A stretch of 64,000 nucleotides of DNA from JAUVXJ01 sp964433755. GTDB taxonomy: Bacteria; Chloroflexota; Anaerolineae; UBA7937; B3-Chlor. The DNA lies in contig CAYSSR010000001.1 of NCBI GenBank assembly GCA_964433755.1, forward strand, positions 496,001-560,000, read 5' to 3'. A program made the position numbers and the translations under genes. Within the stretch, counting starts at the first letter, position 1, and every line of letters begins with the position of its first letter. Below are positions 1-7,816 of this stretch, piece after piece. Under the pieces are notes generated by a model. The model had not been told where the DNA came from. It did not search any database and worked only from the letters and a program-made list of their open reading frames with translations.

Positions 1-2054
1 GCTCCGAACAGCACGTTGATCACCGTCGTTAGATCGTCGATGGCTTGCCTCAGATCGACCCGATCACTGCACGCGATCTTGATACTGCCCTGTATGGAGG
101 ACGCGTCGTACAGCCCGGCGCCGGAGACGTTGAGAATGACGTTGTAGCTGGTCACTCCGCCAGTCTCGGGCATCCTGGCCACGGAGAGAGTCGTCTTCCT
201 CTGGAGCAGTTTGGCGCTGGACAGCCTGTCCTCGATCTCGTTCTTCAACTGATCCAGTTGCTCCTCGTCGATCGCGTCCAGCGCCGTCGAGGCCTCCTGG
301 CTTCTCCCCTGGAGGCTGAGCTCTTCCGCCCGGCCCAGGAGGGCGGTCAACTGTGCCAGTTGTTCCCTCTCTTCGCGAAGCCCCAGGCCCTCTCGTTGCG
401 CGTCCTTCAGATCCTGCGCAAGCGCCTTCGCCTTGGTCTGCATGCGGGCCAGACGCTCAGACACCTCCTGCTCCGTCTGAATCCTGGCTGACATGCTCTG
501 GGAGAGCCTGGCGGGATCTCCCACACTGCTCAGCACACTCTCCAGAGGGCGCGCGTTCTCGTACCGGCTCCTCTCGAGAACGCCTGCCAGTCGAGTCAGG
601 TTGGTCTCAATGGACTGCCGCTCGGTGGACCACTCCGGACCATCGAACTTCGCCACTTGTTCGCCCAGGTGCTCGTATTCGTGTTGGAGGGCGACCACGC
701 GATCTCGCAACTCACCTATCTGATCATCCTGACTCTGTAGTCCGGGAAGCTGCTGTCGCAGTGTTTGCAGATCGCGACGGATGGCATTCAGTAGTGTCTC
801 TGCTTTGCGGGGCTCGGTAGACTCGGCCTGTGCGAGTCTTCGCTCCAGTTCAGCCAGTAGCCTCGACTGGCGGCTGGTGTCCAGGTGGGACAGCTTCTCC
901 AGGTCTGCTCGAAGCGTGCCGACCCCCTCCGCCAGGTCGGTCCTCTCTTGATCCAAACGGGCATCGTGGGCTTGCCTGGTCTCTTGCTGCCTGGCTTTGG
1001 TCAGGCGATGCTGATCCAGGGTGTCCAGGTCTGCTTCCGCTGAGTCAACAAGCCGGCGAGCCCGCGACACATTGCCCTTGTCTAGCACACCTCGGGCTTG
1101 GACCAGGGCGCGGCCAACGCGGGCTAGCTTGCGCTCGGCTGTGGTGGATTCCACTCCATCGCTCAGGAACTGCTGCCTGATGTCGTCGTGCCTGGCCCCA
1201 AGGTCATCTAGACGCTCCTCCAGCTGCTGGACCTGGACCGCCAGACTGTGTTGCCGACTCTGGGCTGCGGCCAGCTTGTCCGCGACGGCGCTGGCCTCAT
1301 TCTCGGCCTTGGCGCCCGCAAGCACCGCGTGCGCCTGCCGGAACTGGTTTCTTTCGAGGGCTCTGGTGCCGGACGCCAGCCTGATCTCCAGGCGCCGGAG
1401 GGCTTTCTCGACAGCCGACGTGGGCACGAGAGTGAGGCCATCCAGAGAGGATCTGGCGTCTTCGATGACACCGGCCATCGCTTCCCGTGCTTGTTGCGCC
1501 AGCCGAGCCACTTCGGCGGCTTCCTCGAGTTTGCTCACCCGAGCCGCCAAAGAGGTATTCTCGCGCTCGACCTGGGTCAGCAGCTCGCCGGCCCTGACCG
1601 TGTTGCCCGCTTCAAGCGCCTCCCTCGCCTGCAGAAGGCTCGGTTCAAGACTATTCAACGTGTCCTGTTCTGGCTTGCTGAGCTCAGCAGGCACGCGGGA
1701 AAGAGCGTCCCGCGTGGAGGCCAGTTGCGCCTCGATCTCGGACAGCCGGAGGGCAAGGTCCAGCAGCCTGGCCCCGCATTGGCGGCAGAACCTCCTGTCG
1801 CTGGGGTTGTCCGTGCCACACCGCCAGCAGACTACGCGCTCCCCGGAATCCGGTACGCCCGATGGCTCGGCATCGCCTGGCGGAGGGCTCGTGGCATCGG
1901 TGATAGCCACACCGGCGTCACGAGCGCTCTCGGAGACAACATCGGGAGTCTTGCGTGTGGGTTCCGGTGTCGGCGCCACACCGAGGCTGGTGCCGCACTT
2001 GGAGCAGAACTTGGCTCGGGGTGCAGTTTCTGCGCCGCAGTTGGGGCAGTTCAC
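1..2054 (-). CDS. Zinc-ribbon, coiled-coil protein (3' end beyond window)
   Basis: Open for at least 684 codons and runs off the left edge. It starts at GTG 2054, preceded by an AGAGGAA ribosome site. Two zinc ribbons are visible: Cys3-Cys6/Cys17-Cys20 near the start, and Cys76-Cys79/Cys90-Cys93 after a Pro-rich spacer. From about residue 100 to 620 the protein is Glu/Gln/Leu/Arg-rich with heptad-like spacing and no membrane segment, so a long coiled coil is likely. The last visible part (about residues 625-684) changes character to a beta-rich stretch (VTSYNVILNVSGAGLYDASS), suggesting a C-terminal globular domain outside the window. No enzymatic motif is visible. Double zinc ribbons before coiled coils occur in scaffold-like proteins; the function here is unknown. 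Confidence 0.8.
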   Translation of the reverse strand, partial: MNCPNCGAETAPRAKFCSKCGTSLGVAPTPEPTRKTPDVVSESARDAGVAITDATSPPPGDAEPSGVPDSGERVVCWRCGTDNPSDRRFCRQCGARLLDLALRLSEIEAQLASTRDALSRVPAELSKPEQDTLNSLEPSLLQAREALEAGNTVRAGELLTQVERENTSLAARVSKLEEAAEVARLAQQAREAMAGVIEDARSSLDGLTLVPTSAVEKALRRLEIRLASGTRALERNQFRQAHAVLAGAKAENEASAVADKLAAAQSRQHSLAVQVQQLEERLDDLGARHDDIRQQFLSDGVESTTAERKLARVGRALVQARGVLDKGNVSRARRLVDSAEADLDTLDQHRLTKARQQETRQAHDARLDQERTDLAEGVGTLRADLEKLSHLDTSRQSRLLAELERRLAQAESTEPRKAETLLNAIRRDLQTLRQQLPGLQSQDDQIGELRDRVVALQHEYEHLGEQVAKFDGPEWSTERQSIETNLTRLAGVLERSRYENARPLESVLSSVGDPARLSQSMSARIQTEQEVSERLARMQTKAKALAQDLKDAQREGLGLREEREQLAQLTALLGRAEELSLQGRSQEASTALDAIDEEQLDQLKNEIEDRLSSAKLLQRKTTLSVARMPETGGVTSYNVILNVSGAGLYDASSIQGSIKIACSDRVDLRQAIDDLTTVINVLFG

Positions 2055-2152
2055 GATCGTTCCTCTTGCTGCTCAGCGAACGTCAGGCGGCGGGCCGGTA
2101 GGCCACCCGTATTGTGTCCTACATGGTCACGGATAGCCGGGCCTGGCTCTGT

Positions 2153-3160
2153 CTACGTGACCTCGATGACAACGTAGGTGGTCTCGCCTTCGCGGACGGC
2201 AAACTCTTCAGTGTACAGATGACCGTTCACGTAGGTCTTGACCACGTATTCCCCTGCGGTGAGGTCGCCCAACACGAAGTTCTCTTTCCATTCGTCATCG
2301 GCGTTTACGTCAGTTGCCGGGTAGGTGGTAACATCCTGCCATCTCTGCTCTCCGCCTTCCAGGCGGTACACTGTGAGAGGGTGCGCAGGTATCGGCTGTC
2401 CTTCGACATCGACCAAGCGACCCAGCATGGTGCCCTTCCCTGGTAGAGAGCGCAGCCATAGCTCGGGATTCCTGGTGTCCTCATAGCTACTCCTGCCCAA
2501 GCGTACCTCTAGATGGAGGTGCGGCCCGATCGCGACGCCGCTCATGCCGACTTCTCCTATCAGATCGCCCGGTTCAACCTCTTGCAGGAAGTGGACGTGC
2601 ACCTCGGAGAGATGGCCGTAGAGCACGTACACCTTCTGACCCCGGTATTGCTCCTGGAGCTGGATAACCACCACCTGCCCGTAGAAACCAAGCCGCTCCC
2701 CGTAGATCACGTGAGCATCTTCGCCGGCAATGATCACCCGTCCTTTGGCCGCGGCGAGGATCGGTGTACCGAAGATGCCGGGGAAGTCCGCGCCACGATG
2801 GATACGATACTTGCCGCCCCCTGTAGAACCATAAGGGTAATACCGTGTGGGCTCGTTGTACTCCGCCTCGTTGAATGGGCGTTCGAGCCATTGGTGCGCC
2901 TGGGGTTCACCTACCGTAGGCGTGGGGCTGGGCGCCTGGGTGGGCGTCGGCAGAGGGGGCGGAGTGCTGGTGAAGGTCGGCACAGGAGTCGGCGTGGGAC
3001 TGGGCGTGTGCGTGGGCTGAAGAATGGCCGCCAGCGTGCCTTCGGGCGCCGACGCGAGGAGCACAGCAGCGATCAGACAGATGAGGGCCAGAACCACGCC
3101 CAACATGGCCAGGACGACCCTCGGCGGCAATGCATACGTGTCGTGATAGTTGTTGCTCAC
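2153..3160 (-). CDS. Membrane-anchored M23-family peptidase with C-terminal beta domain
   Basis: 335 aa. A membrane segment (about residues 14-37) is followed by a Pro/Thr-rich linker (48-85) and a lysostaphin-type M23 domain (about 110-250). The zinc-ligand pattern is visible: H121 and D125 (HRGADF), H183 (YGHL) and the HxH pair H214/H216 (GPHLHLEVR), so the enzyme looks active. M23 enzymes cut peptidoglycan peptide cross-bridges outside the membrane. Residues about 255-335 resemble a carboxypeptidase-regulatory-like beta sandwich that could bind the wall or a partner. The start is GTG at 3160, placed only six bases after a TATAAT box, so the mRNA may be leaderless. It is divergent from the rfaE2-murJ pair. 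Confidence 0.88.
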   Translation of the reverse strand: MSNNYHDTYALPPRVVLAMLGVVLALICLIAAVLLASAPEGTLAAILQPTHTPSPTPTPVPTFTSTPPPLPTPTQAPSPTPTVGEPQAHQWLERPFNEAEYNEPTRYYPYGSTGGGKYRIHRGADFPGIFGTPILAAAKGRVIIAGEDAHVIYGERLGFYGQVVVIQLQEQYRGQKVYVLYGHLSEVHVHFLQEVEPGDLIGEVGMSGVAIGPHLHLEVRLGRSSYEDTRNPELWLRSLPGKGTMLGRLVDVEGQPIPAHPLTVYRLEGGEQRWQDVTTYPATDVNADDEWKENFVLGDLTAGEYVVKTYVNGHLYTEEFAVREGETTYVVIEVT

Positions 3161-3166
3161 ATACGC

Positions 3167-3175
3167 ATTATATCA
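3167..3175 (-). promoter_or_regulatory. Extended -10 promoter of the M23 gene
   Basis: TG-A-TATAAT (an extended -10) lies six bases upstream of the GTG start at 3160, with no obvious -35. Transcription would begin at about the start codon, implying a leaderless message. Read from sequence; activity is inferred. Confidence 0.55.
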
Positions 3176-3206
3176 CAGCAAACGATAGCACAGCGAATTC
3201 TTGGCC

Positions 3207-3235
3207 TTGACGCGAGGCCACGACTCTTGTAGAAT
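3207..3235 (+). promoter_or_regulatory. Sigma70-type promoter for the rfaE2-murJ operon
   Basis: TTGACG (3207-3212), a 17-base spacer and TAGAAT (3230-3235). The predicted start site near 3242 gives a short leader before the ribosome site at about 3247-3254. Confidence 0.65.
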
Positions 3236-3263
3236 AGCGTCGTCGAGGTGGGAGAACGTGAAG

Positions 3264-3755
3264 ATGAGTGGCGAAGTCGTGTCGCTGGAAAAGGCTCGCT
3301 CACTGCGGGAGCAAGCAGCATCCGAAGGCAAGAGCGTCGTATTCACCAATGGGTGCTTCGATCTTCTGCACGTGGGGCACGTTCGGTATCTGAGGGAGGC
3401 CAGAGAGCAGGGAGACTTGCTGTTCGTGGGTCTCAACGATGACGAGTCTACGAGGCTCGTCAAGGGGCCAGGCCGTCCCTACGTGGGCCAGGAGGACCGG
3501 TCGGAGGTGCTGGCGGCGCTACGATGCGTCGACTACGTAGTCCTCTTCAGCGAGAAGACAGCGGAGAGGCTGGTCAGCGTACTGAAGCCAGACACGTACG
3601 TGAAGGGGGGCAACTACCGGCAGGAGGAACTGCCCGAGGCCAGGGTGGTCACCGGGTACGGTGGGCGCGTGCACCTTACCTCACTCATCGCCGATCACTC
3701 GACGAGCGATCTCATCTCCACCATCGTGGCTCGCCACTCAGGAGAAGATTGGTGA
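3264..3755 (+). CDS. rfaE2: RfaE2-like adenylyl/nucleotidyltransferase
   Basis: 163 aa from ATG 3264; an in-frame GTG at 3258 is an alternative. The motif FTNGCFDLLHVGH carries the HxGH signature of the cytidylyltransferase-like (rossmann) superfamily, and the length fits stand-alone RfaE C-terminal domains that activate a sugar-1-phosphate with ATP. The far C-terminus (HSTSDLISTI) matches the family's end motif. The family member best known makes ADP-glycero-manno-heptose; no kinase domain (RfaE1) or other heptose gene is adjacent, so the actual sugar substrate is inference. The stop codon overlaps the GTG start of murJ (GTGA), indicating translational coupling. Confidence 0.85.
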   Translation: MSGEVVSLEKARSLREQAASEGKSVVFTNGCFDLLHVGHVRYLREAREQGDLLFVGLNDDESTRLVKGPGRPYVGQEDRSEVLAALRCVDYVVLFSEKTAERLVSVLKPDTYVKGGNYRQEELPEARVVTGYGGRVHLTSLIADHSTSDLISTIVARHSGEDW

Positions 3756-5377
3756 GCCAGGGATTGGTGCCTGGAGGTGAGCCGCAAGACCAGGCGCTGT
3801 CGCAGGAGGGCGAGGGGCAGCAAATCGCCCGGGCTGCCGTGATCGTGGCGCTGGGGAACGTCAGCAGCCGGGTGCTGGGTCTCGTTCGCGAGACGGTGAT
3901 CTCGCATCTCTTCGGCGCGACAGGGATGGTCAGCGCGTTCCGCGTCGCATCCATCGTGCCCACGATGGTCTACGATCTGCTCATCGGGGGCATGATCAGC
4001 GCCGCTTTGGTCCCCGTCTTCACAGACTACACAGCTCCATCGAAGCGAGAAGAGCTGTGGCGCCTGGCCGCTGCCTTGTTTTCCCTGGTAGCCATCGTCT
4101 TCTCGGTGATCGTGCTTCTGCTGGAGTGGGCCGCCCCCACCGTGTCCTGGATGCTGGGTGGCGGATTCGATGTTCGGCTCCTGGCACAGACGACGATACT
4201 CACCCGGTTGGCCGTGCCTTCTGTGTTGTTCCTGGGGCTGTCTGGGGCGGCGACCGGTCTCCTCTACGCGGACAAGCGATTCGTCTATCCGGCCTTTGGT
4301 GCCAGCGTCTTCAACCTGGGCATCATACTGGGGGCGCTGTTCCTGGGGAACCGGTTCGGGGTGGCGAGCCTGTCCATAGGGGTACTGCTGGGCTCGATCC
4401 TCCAGGTTGCCATCCAGTTGCCAGGCCTCCGTGGGTTGCGTCTCTCCTTCCGCGTGGGTCTCACTCACCCGGGCCTGAGACGTATGGGCAAGCTGTATCT
4501 CCCGGTGGCGCTGGGCCTCGTCGTGAGCCAGTTGGGCATCGCTATCGACCGGAACCTGGCTTCGCGGACCGGCGATCAGAGCATCGCCTGGATGCAGAAC
4601 GCGACCACGCTCATCCAGTTCCCCCTGGGCCTGGTGGCCGTGGCCATATCCACGGCAATCCTGCCTTCGTTGTCCAGGCTGGCCTCGAGTGCCGAGCTGG
4701 ACAGGTTTCGGCGGACTCTGGGCATGGGCTTGCGTATCGTGATGCTGCTCATCGTTCCGGCGAGTGTTGGTCTCTTCGTCTTGGCTACGCCGATCATTGC
4801 CCTGGTGTTCGAGCATGGCGCCTTTCAGCCGCACGACACCATCCGCACTTCCCAGGCGCTGCGGGTATACCTCTTAGGGCTGCCCTTTGCCGCACTGGAT
4901 CAGCCATTGATCTTTGCGTTCTACTCCAGGAAAGATACGAAGACACCCGTGTTGGTGGGCATCTTGGGCGTGGTGGTTTACGTCGTCGCGGCCTTGCTCC
5001 TGATCAGGCCGCTGGGAATGCTGGGGCTGGTCTTGGCGAATTCGCTCCAGTTGACCAGCCACGCGCTGGTGATGCTGTGTCTCGCCCATCGTCGCTTCGA
5101 TGCTCTTCGCCAGCAGGATCTGGGCAAGACTGCCCTGAAGGCTGTACTCGCCTCTGCGGTGATCGGTGCCGTGGTGTGGTGGGGGATGCCAGGGCTGACT
5201 CGGTTGGCGGCTCTCTCATCGGTGTGGGGTGAGCTTCTGGTCGTGGCGGGCGGAGCTGGCATAGGTGTGGTGACTTATGGTGTGATGGTCTGGCTCCTGC
5301 GCGTGGAGGACCTCACTACCTTGAGGGAACTGGTGTCGGCACGGTCGTCGTCAGCTACTCGTCGTATCTCACGGTGA
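3752..5377 (+). CDS. murJ: Lipid II flippase MurJ
   Basis: 541 aa polytopic membrane protein of the MVF/MurJ (MOP exporter) superfamily, which moves lipid-linked peptidoglycan precursor across the cytoplasmic membrane. Family signatures include the N-terminal SSRVLGLVRE block, the internal TTLIQFPLGLVAVAISTAILP block and about 13-14 hydrophobic segments. The start is GTG 3752, four bases into the end of rfaE2, with an AGGAGA ribosome site at about 3739-3745; an upstream extension of the reading frame lies inside rfaE2 and is not real. The C-terminus is short and basic. Coupling to a sugar nucleotidyltransferase places it in envelope building. Confidence 0.93.
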   Translation: MSQGLVPGGEPQDQALSQEGEGQQIARAAVIVALGNVSSRVLGLVRETVISHLFGATGMVSAFRVASIVPTMVYDLLIGGMISAALVPVFTDYTAPSKREELWRLAAALFSLVAIVFSVIVLLLEWAAPTVSWMLGGGFDVRLLAQTTILTRLAVPSVLFLGLSGAATGLLYADKRFVYPAFGASVFNLGIILGALFLGNRFGVASLSIGVLLGSILQVAIQLPGLRGLRLSFRVGLTHPGLRRMGKLYLPVALGLVVSQLGIAIDRNLASRTGDQSIAWMQNATTLIQFPLGLVAVAISTAILPSLSRLASSAELDRFRRTLGMGLRIVMLLIVPASVGLFVLATPIIALVFEHGAFQPHDTIRTSQALRVYLLGLPFAALDQPLIFAFYSRKDTKTPVLVGILGVVVYVVAALLLIRPLGMLGLVLANSLQLTSHALVMLCLAHRRFDALRQQDLGKTALKAVLASAVIGAVVWWGMPGLTRLAALSSVWGELLVVAGGAGIGVVTYGVMVWLLRVEDLTTLRELVSARSSSATRRISR

Positions 5378-5590
5378 CAGGGGATCAGGACAGCGCCATG
5401 GTCCGAGGACGAAAGGGGGGTGCAGGATAATGACATCGCCTTCGCCGCTGGCCCGGCCCTTCGATACGTCCTTCGATACGCTGCTTCGCAGCTACTCAGG
5501 ACTACTCAGGGTGCGGTCAGCGGCGAAACCAGTGATAACCGGCTCGCAGGCGCATCTTGCGCCTCATTCTCCACACTCTCCGAAGGGAGC
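5378..5590. other. Intergenic region after murJ
   Basis: No convincing gene. It holds the small repeat element at 5458-5510 and leads into the sortase promoter. A 65-codon open frame here (5420-5617) runs through both and has no ribosome site. Confidence 0.5.
5458..5510. repeat. Short direct-repeat/hairpin element (REP-like)
   Basis: An 11-base direct repeat (CCTTCGATACG at 5458-5468 and 5470-5480) is followed by a small hairpin GCTGC-TTC-GCAGC (5480-5492) and a second direct repeat (CTACTCAGG at 5492-5500 and 5502-5510). This compact layout resembles dispersed intergenic repeats; no second copy was noticed in this window. Confidence 0.45.
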
Positions 5591-5618
5591 TTGACTATTG
5601 TCCAACACCGTATATAAT
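5591..5618 (+). promoter_or_regulatory. Sigma70-type promoter for the sortase operon
   Basis: TTGACT (5591-5596), a 16-base spacer and a perfect TATAAT (5613-5618). It predicts a start near 5625 and a leader of about 70 bases to the sortase gene. Confidence 0.7.
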
Positions 5619-5696
5619 TTACATAAGGTACTTGAGTCCTCCCTGTTGGCTGTCTTTGCCGGTGGCTGAAGGCACGGGGGAATGAGGCATCGTGCC

Positions 5697-6737
5697 ATGA
5701 GCGACGAGTCTTCCATGGACGACTTGACCATAGAGGAGCTCGAGGAGATCCTTGAGGCGAAGCGACGTGCCCGCGCGCTGGAGCGGTTTCGGCGTGTCTC
5801 TTCGGGCGAAGGGCCGGGGGAGAGTTCCTACCTGGAAGCCTCTGATACGGTTGCAGAGCGCCCCGCACCACGTGGACGATACACAGACTCGCGCCGGTGG
5901 TCCAACGGTGGCCCTGCCCAGGTCTCCAGTGCGCGCCGGATCCAGAGTGAGAGCGATGCACTGGACGAGAGCGCCTCGTTCAAGGCCGTGGAGATCGTCC
6001 CCCAGACCGGTGTGATGGGCAAAGCGACGTCTGTTCTGGGAAAGCTGGGAAGAGGCTTGTGGCTCAAGGGTTTCCCCAGATTGCGTGATCGGTTGCTCTT
6101 GCTCCTCGAGCTGGCCGCCCTGGCGGGACTGATCTTCGTGGTGTACAGTTCACTGTCGGAGCTTCAGGTCTTGAACAGGGAAGTCGCCGAGGCCTTGGAC
6201 GCAGAGCCCGAGGCTGTTCCGGCTGCCACGAGCGCGGCGGTCTTGCCTGGAGGTAGCGTGCCGCCAGGGTCTGAGGGCACCGTGCCCGATCAGATGCGCC
6301 ATCTGGTGGAGCCTGGGGCCTCGATCCCCATCCCCACGCCTGGACCTCGACAGGCCTCGAGGATCGTGATTCCTTCCATCGATGTCGACGCCCCGGTGGT
6401 GGAGGGAGACGGTTGGGAAGAGCTAAAGATGGGGGCGGGGCACCGTATCGGCTCGGCGAACCCTGGTGAGAGAGGGAACATCGTGATCTCCGGGCACAAC
6501 GATGTGTACGGTGAGATATTCAGGCGGCTGGAGGATGTCAGCGTAGGGGATGAGGTGGTCGTGTATACGGGAGAGACACCCTACAGCTACCTGGTGGTGG
6601 CCAAGATGATCGTCGAGCCAACCGAGGTGAGCCTTCTGGAGGCGACTCCCGATGCTACGCTCACGCTCATCACGTGCCACCCATATATGATAGACAGTCA
6701 TCGGCTGGTACTCATCGCCGAACTCGCCAATCAGTAG
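5697..6737 (+). CDS. Sortase (class D/E-like transpeptidase) with long cytoplasmic N-terminus
   Basis: 346 aa from ATG 5697 (GGGGGA/GAGG upstream at 5675-5687; ATG 5682 is the alternative). Residues 1-130 are charged and presumably cytoplasmic, one membrane segment covers about 133-152, then comes a Pro-rich stalk and a sortase fold. The catalytic triad is visible: His267 (GNIVISGHND), Cys327 (TLITCHPY) and Arg336 (SHRLVLIAEL). Sortases attach secreted proteins to the wall or to each other. No obvious LPxTG substrate is encoded nearby, although the region is rich in secreted Pro/Thr-linker proteins. The N-terminal extension is longer than is usual for the family. Confidence 0.9.
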   Translation: MSDESSMDDLTIEELEEILEAKRRARALERFRRVSSGEGPGESSYLEASDTVAERPAPRGRYTDSRRWSNGGPAQVSSARRIQSESDALDESASFKAVEIVPQTGVMGKATSVLGKLGRGLWLKGFPRLRDRLLLLLELAALAGLIFVVYSSLSELQVLNREVAEALDAEPEAVPAATSAAVLPGGSVPPGSEGTVPDQMRHLVEPGASIPIPTPGPRQASRIVIPSIDVDAPVVEGDGWEELKMGAGHRIGSANPGERGNIVISGHNDVYGEIFRRLEDVSVGDEVVVYTGETPYSYLVVAKMIVEPTEVSLLEATPDATLTLITCHPYMIDSHRLVLIAELANQ

Positions 6738-6754
6738 AGCAAGGAAGAAACAGG

Positions 6755-6994
6755 ATGGCCAGGAAATCGCGTCGAGCACAAAGGAAGCGGGTGGAGAGGA
6801 GAGCCCAACGCTCGGTGACCACCCCATCACCGGTACAGCGGTCAACGCAGGCCTTGGACGCTCAAGCCGAGACGACTTCGAGCCAAGGCTTTGCAGCGCA
6901 GTACTCTTACGTGTACGATGACCTCAAGCGGATCGCCGTTCTGGCGGGCACCCTTCTTGTGGTGCTAGTGGCTCTCTCCTTCGTAGTAGGGTAG
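6755..6994 (+). CDS. Small tail-anchored membrane protein, unknown function
   Basis: 79 aa. ATG 6755 has an AAGGAAG site eight bases upstream and lies 17 bases after the sortase stop, so it is probably in that operon. The first 20 residues are strongly basic (MARKSRRAQRKR...), the middle is Gln/Thr-rich, and residues about 60-79 form a single hydrophobic C-terminal helix. This is a tail-anchored topology with a nucleic-acid- or lipid-facing basic head. No family is recognised. Its last 30 bases overlap the end of the convergent gene. Confidence 0.65.
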   Translation: MARKSRRAQRKRVERRAQRSVTTPSPVQRSTQALDAQAETTSSQGFAAQYSYVYDDLKRIAVLAGTLLVVLVALSFVVG

Positions 6995-7771
6995 ACCACT
7001 CGACAAGTTCAGGAGAGACAGCAGACCGAACTGCATAATGAGGTGAACTACGAGGCATAGCCATAGATTGGCTGTGAAGTAGTAGATCACGCCGACGCTG
7101 AAGGCTATGGTCGCGGTGGTCAACGCCTCTCCGCCCCGCGTGGCGACGCCCAAGTCGTTGCGGATTGCCGGATTCAGGCACCATTCTGCCAGCACGAGCA
7201 GGAAGCCCAGGAAGACCCCATAATACTCCCCTGCGACTCGGATGGTAGCGCTCCGGTAGAACGCCCAGTGCATCTCCAGGTACAGTACTTCGAGCACCAC
7301 TAGTCCCCAACCCCAAGGTGCTGCCAGAAGGCTGCGCTGGAACAAGTAAGGTTCACTTGCATGACGGCCGTCATTCTCCCCCGTGGCCAGCAAGTAGTGG
7401 CGCCAACCCCAGAGAAGAAGCAGACACGCTCCAAGACCAAGCGCCAGACCCGAGGCTAGTTCGCCGAGCCAGCGCTCCTCGAACCAGTCCGGGGCCCACA
7501 TACCCATCAGCGTGGGGTTGGACACGCCACGAGTCAGTGCGAGGTAGGGGACGCCCAGGTAGTAGACTAGACGTAGGACCTGGAATAACCACAGGCTATG
7601 CGGCCAGCTTTCGAACGTTCTCAGGCGCCGGCCCACCCGACTCGACGGAGAACGTCGTAGGAGGCACCACAGGTTGACTGCGATGCCATAGACCAGGATG
7701 GACACGAGAACCCAGATCACCAACTCGAGCTTGTAGTCGAGGATAGAGTCCAGGAACTCAGGGATTGACAT
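6965..7771 (-). CDS. Polytopic membrane protein, possibly degenerate CPBP-like
   Basis: 268 aa with roughly seven hydrophobic segments and no signal peptide. Around residues 160-178 there is an acidic/Arg pattern (YLEMHWAFYR), and near the end His in a transmembrane helix (LWLCLVVHLIMQF). This loosely recalls the EExxxR and H motifs of CPBP intramembrane proteases, but the double Glu is missing, so a protease function is only a suggestion. It is transcribed in the same direction as, and just downstream of, the histidine kinase (45-base gap). Confidence 0.7.
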   Translation of the reverse strand: MSIPEFLDSILDYKLELVIWVLVSILVYGIAVNLWCLLRRSPSSRVGRRLRTFESWPHSLWLFQVLRLVYYLGVPYLALTRGVSNPTLMGMWAPDWFEERWLGELASGLALGLGACLLLLWGWRHYLLATGENDGRHASEPYLFQRSLLAAPWGWGLVVLEVLYLEMHWAFYRSATIRVAGEYYGVFLGFLLVLAEWCLNPAIRNDLGVATRGGEALTTATIAFSVGVIYYFTANLWLCLVVHLIMQFGLLSLLNLSSGLPYYEGESH

Positions 7772-7816
7772 AAGCCGTCGCTGAGGTACGTCGTAGTTCG
7801 CGCGGGGACCAGAACA

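Noticed and set aside
3695..4834. Long minus-strand open frame inside murJ
   Set aside because: Shadow of murJ: Gln/His/Arg/Pro-rich, no ribosome site, overlaps a clearly conserved gene.
5420..5617. 65-codon frame between murJ and the sortase gene
   Set aside because: Runs through a repeat element and the sortase promoter; no ribosome site.
6965..7771. Confident CPBP protease call
   Set aside because: The essential double Glu is not present; only a loose resemblance remains.
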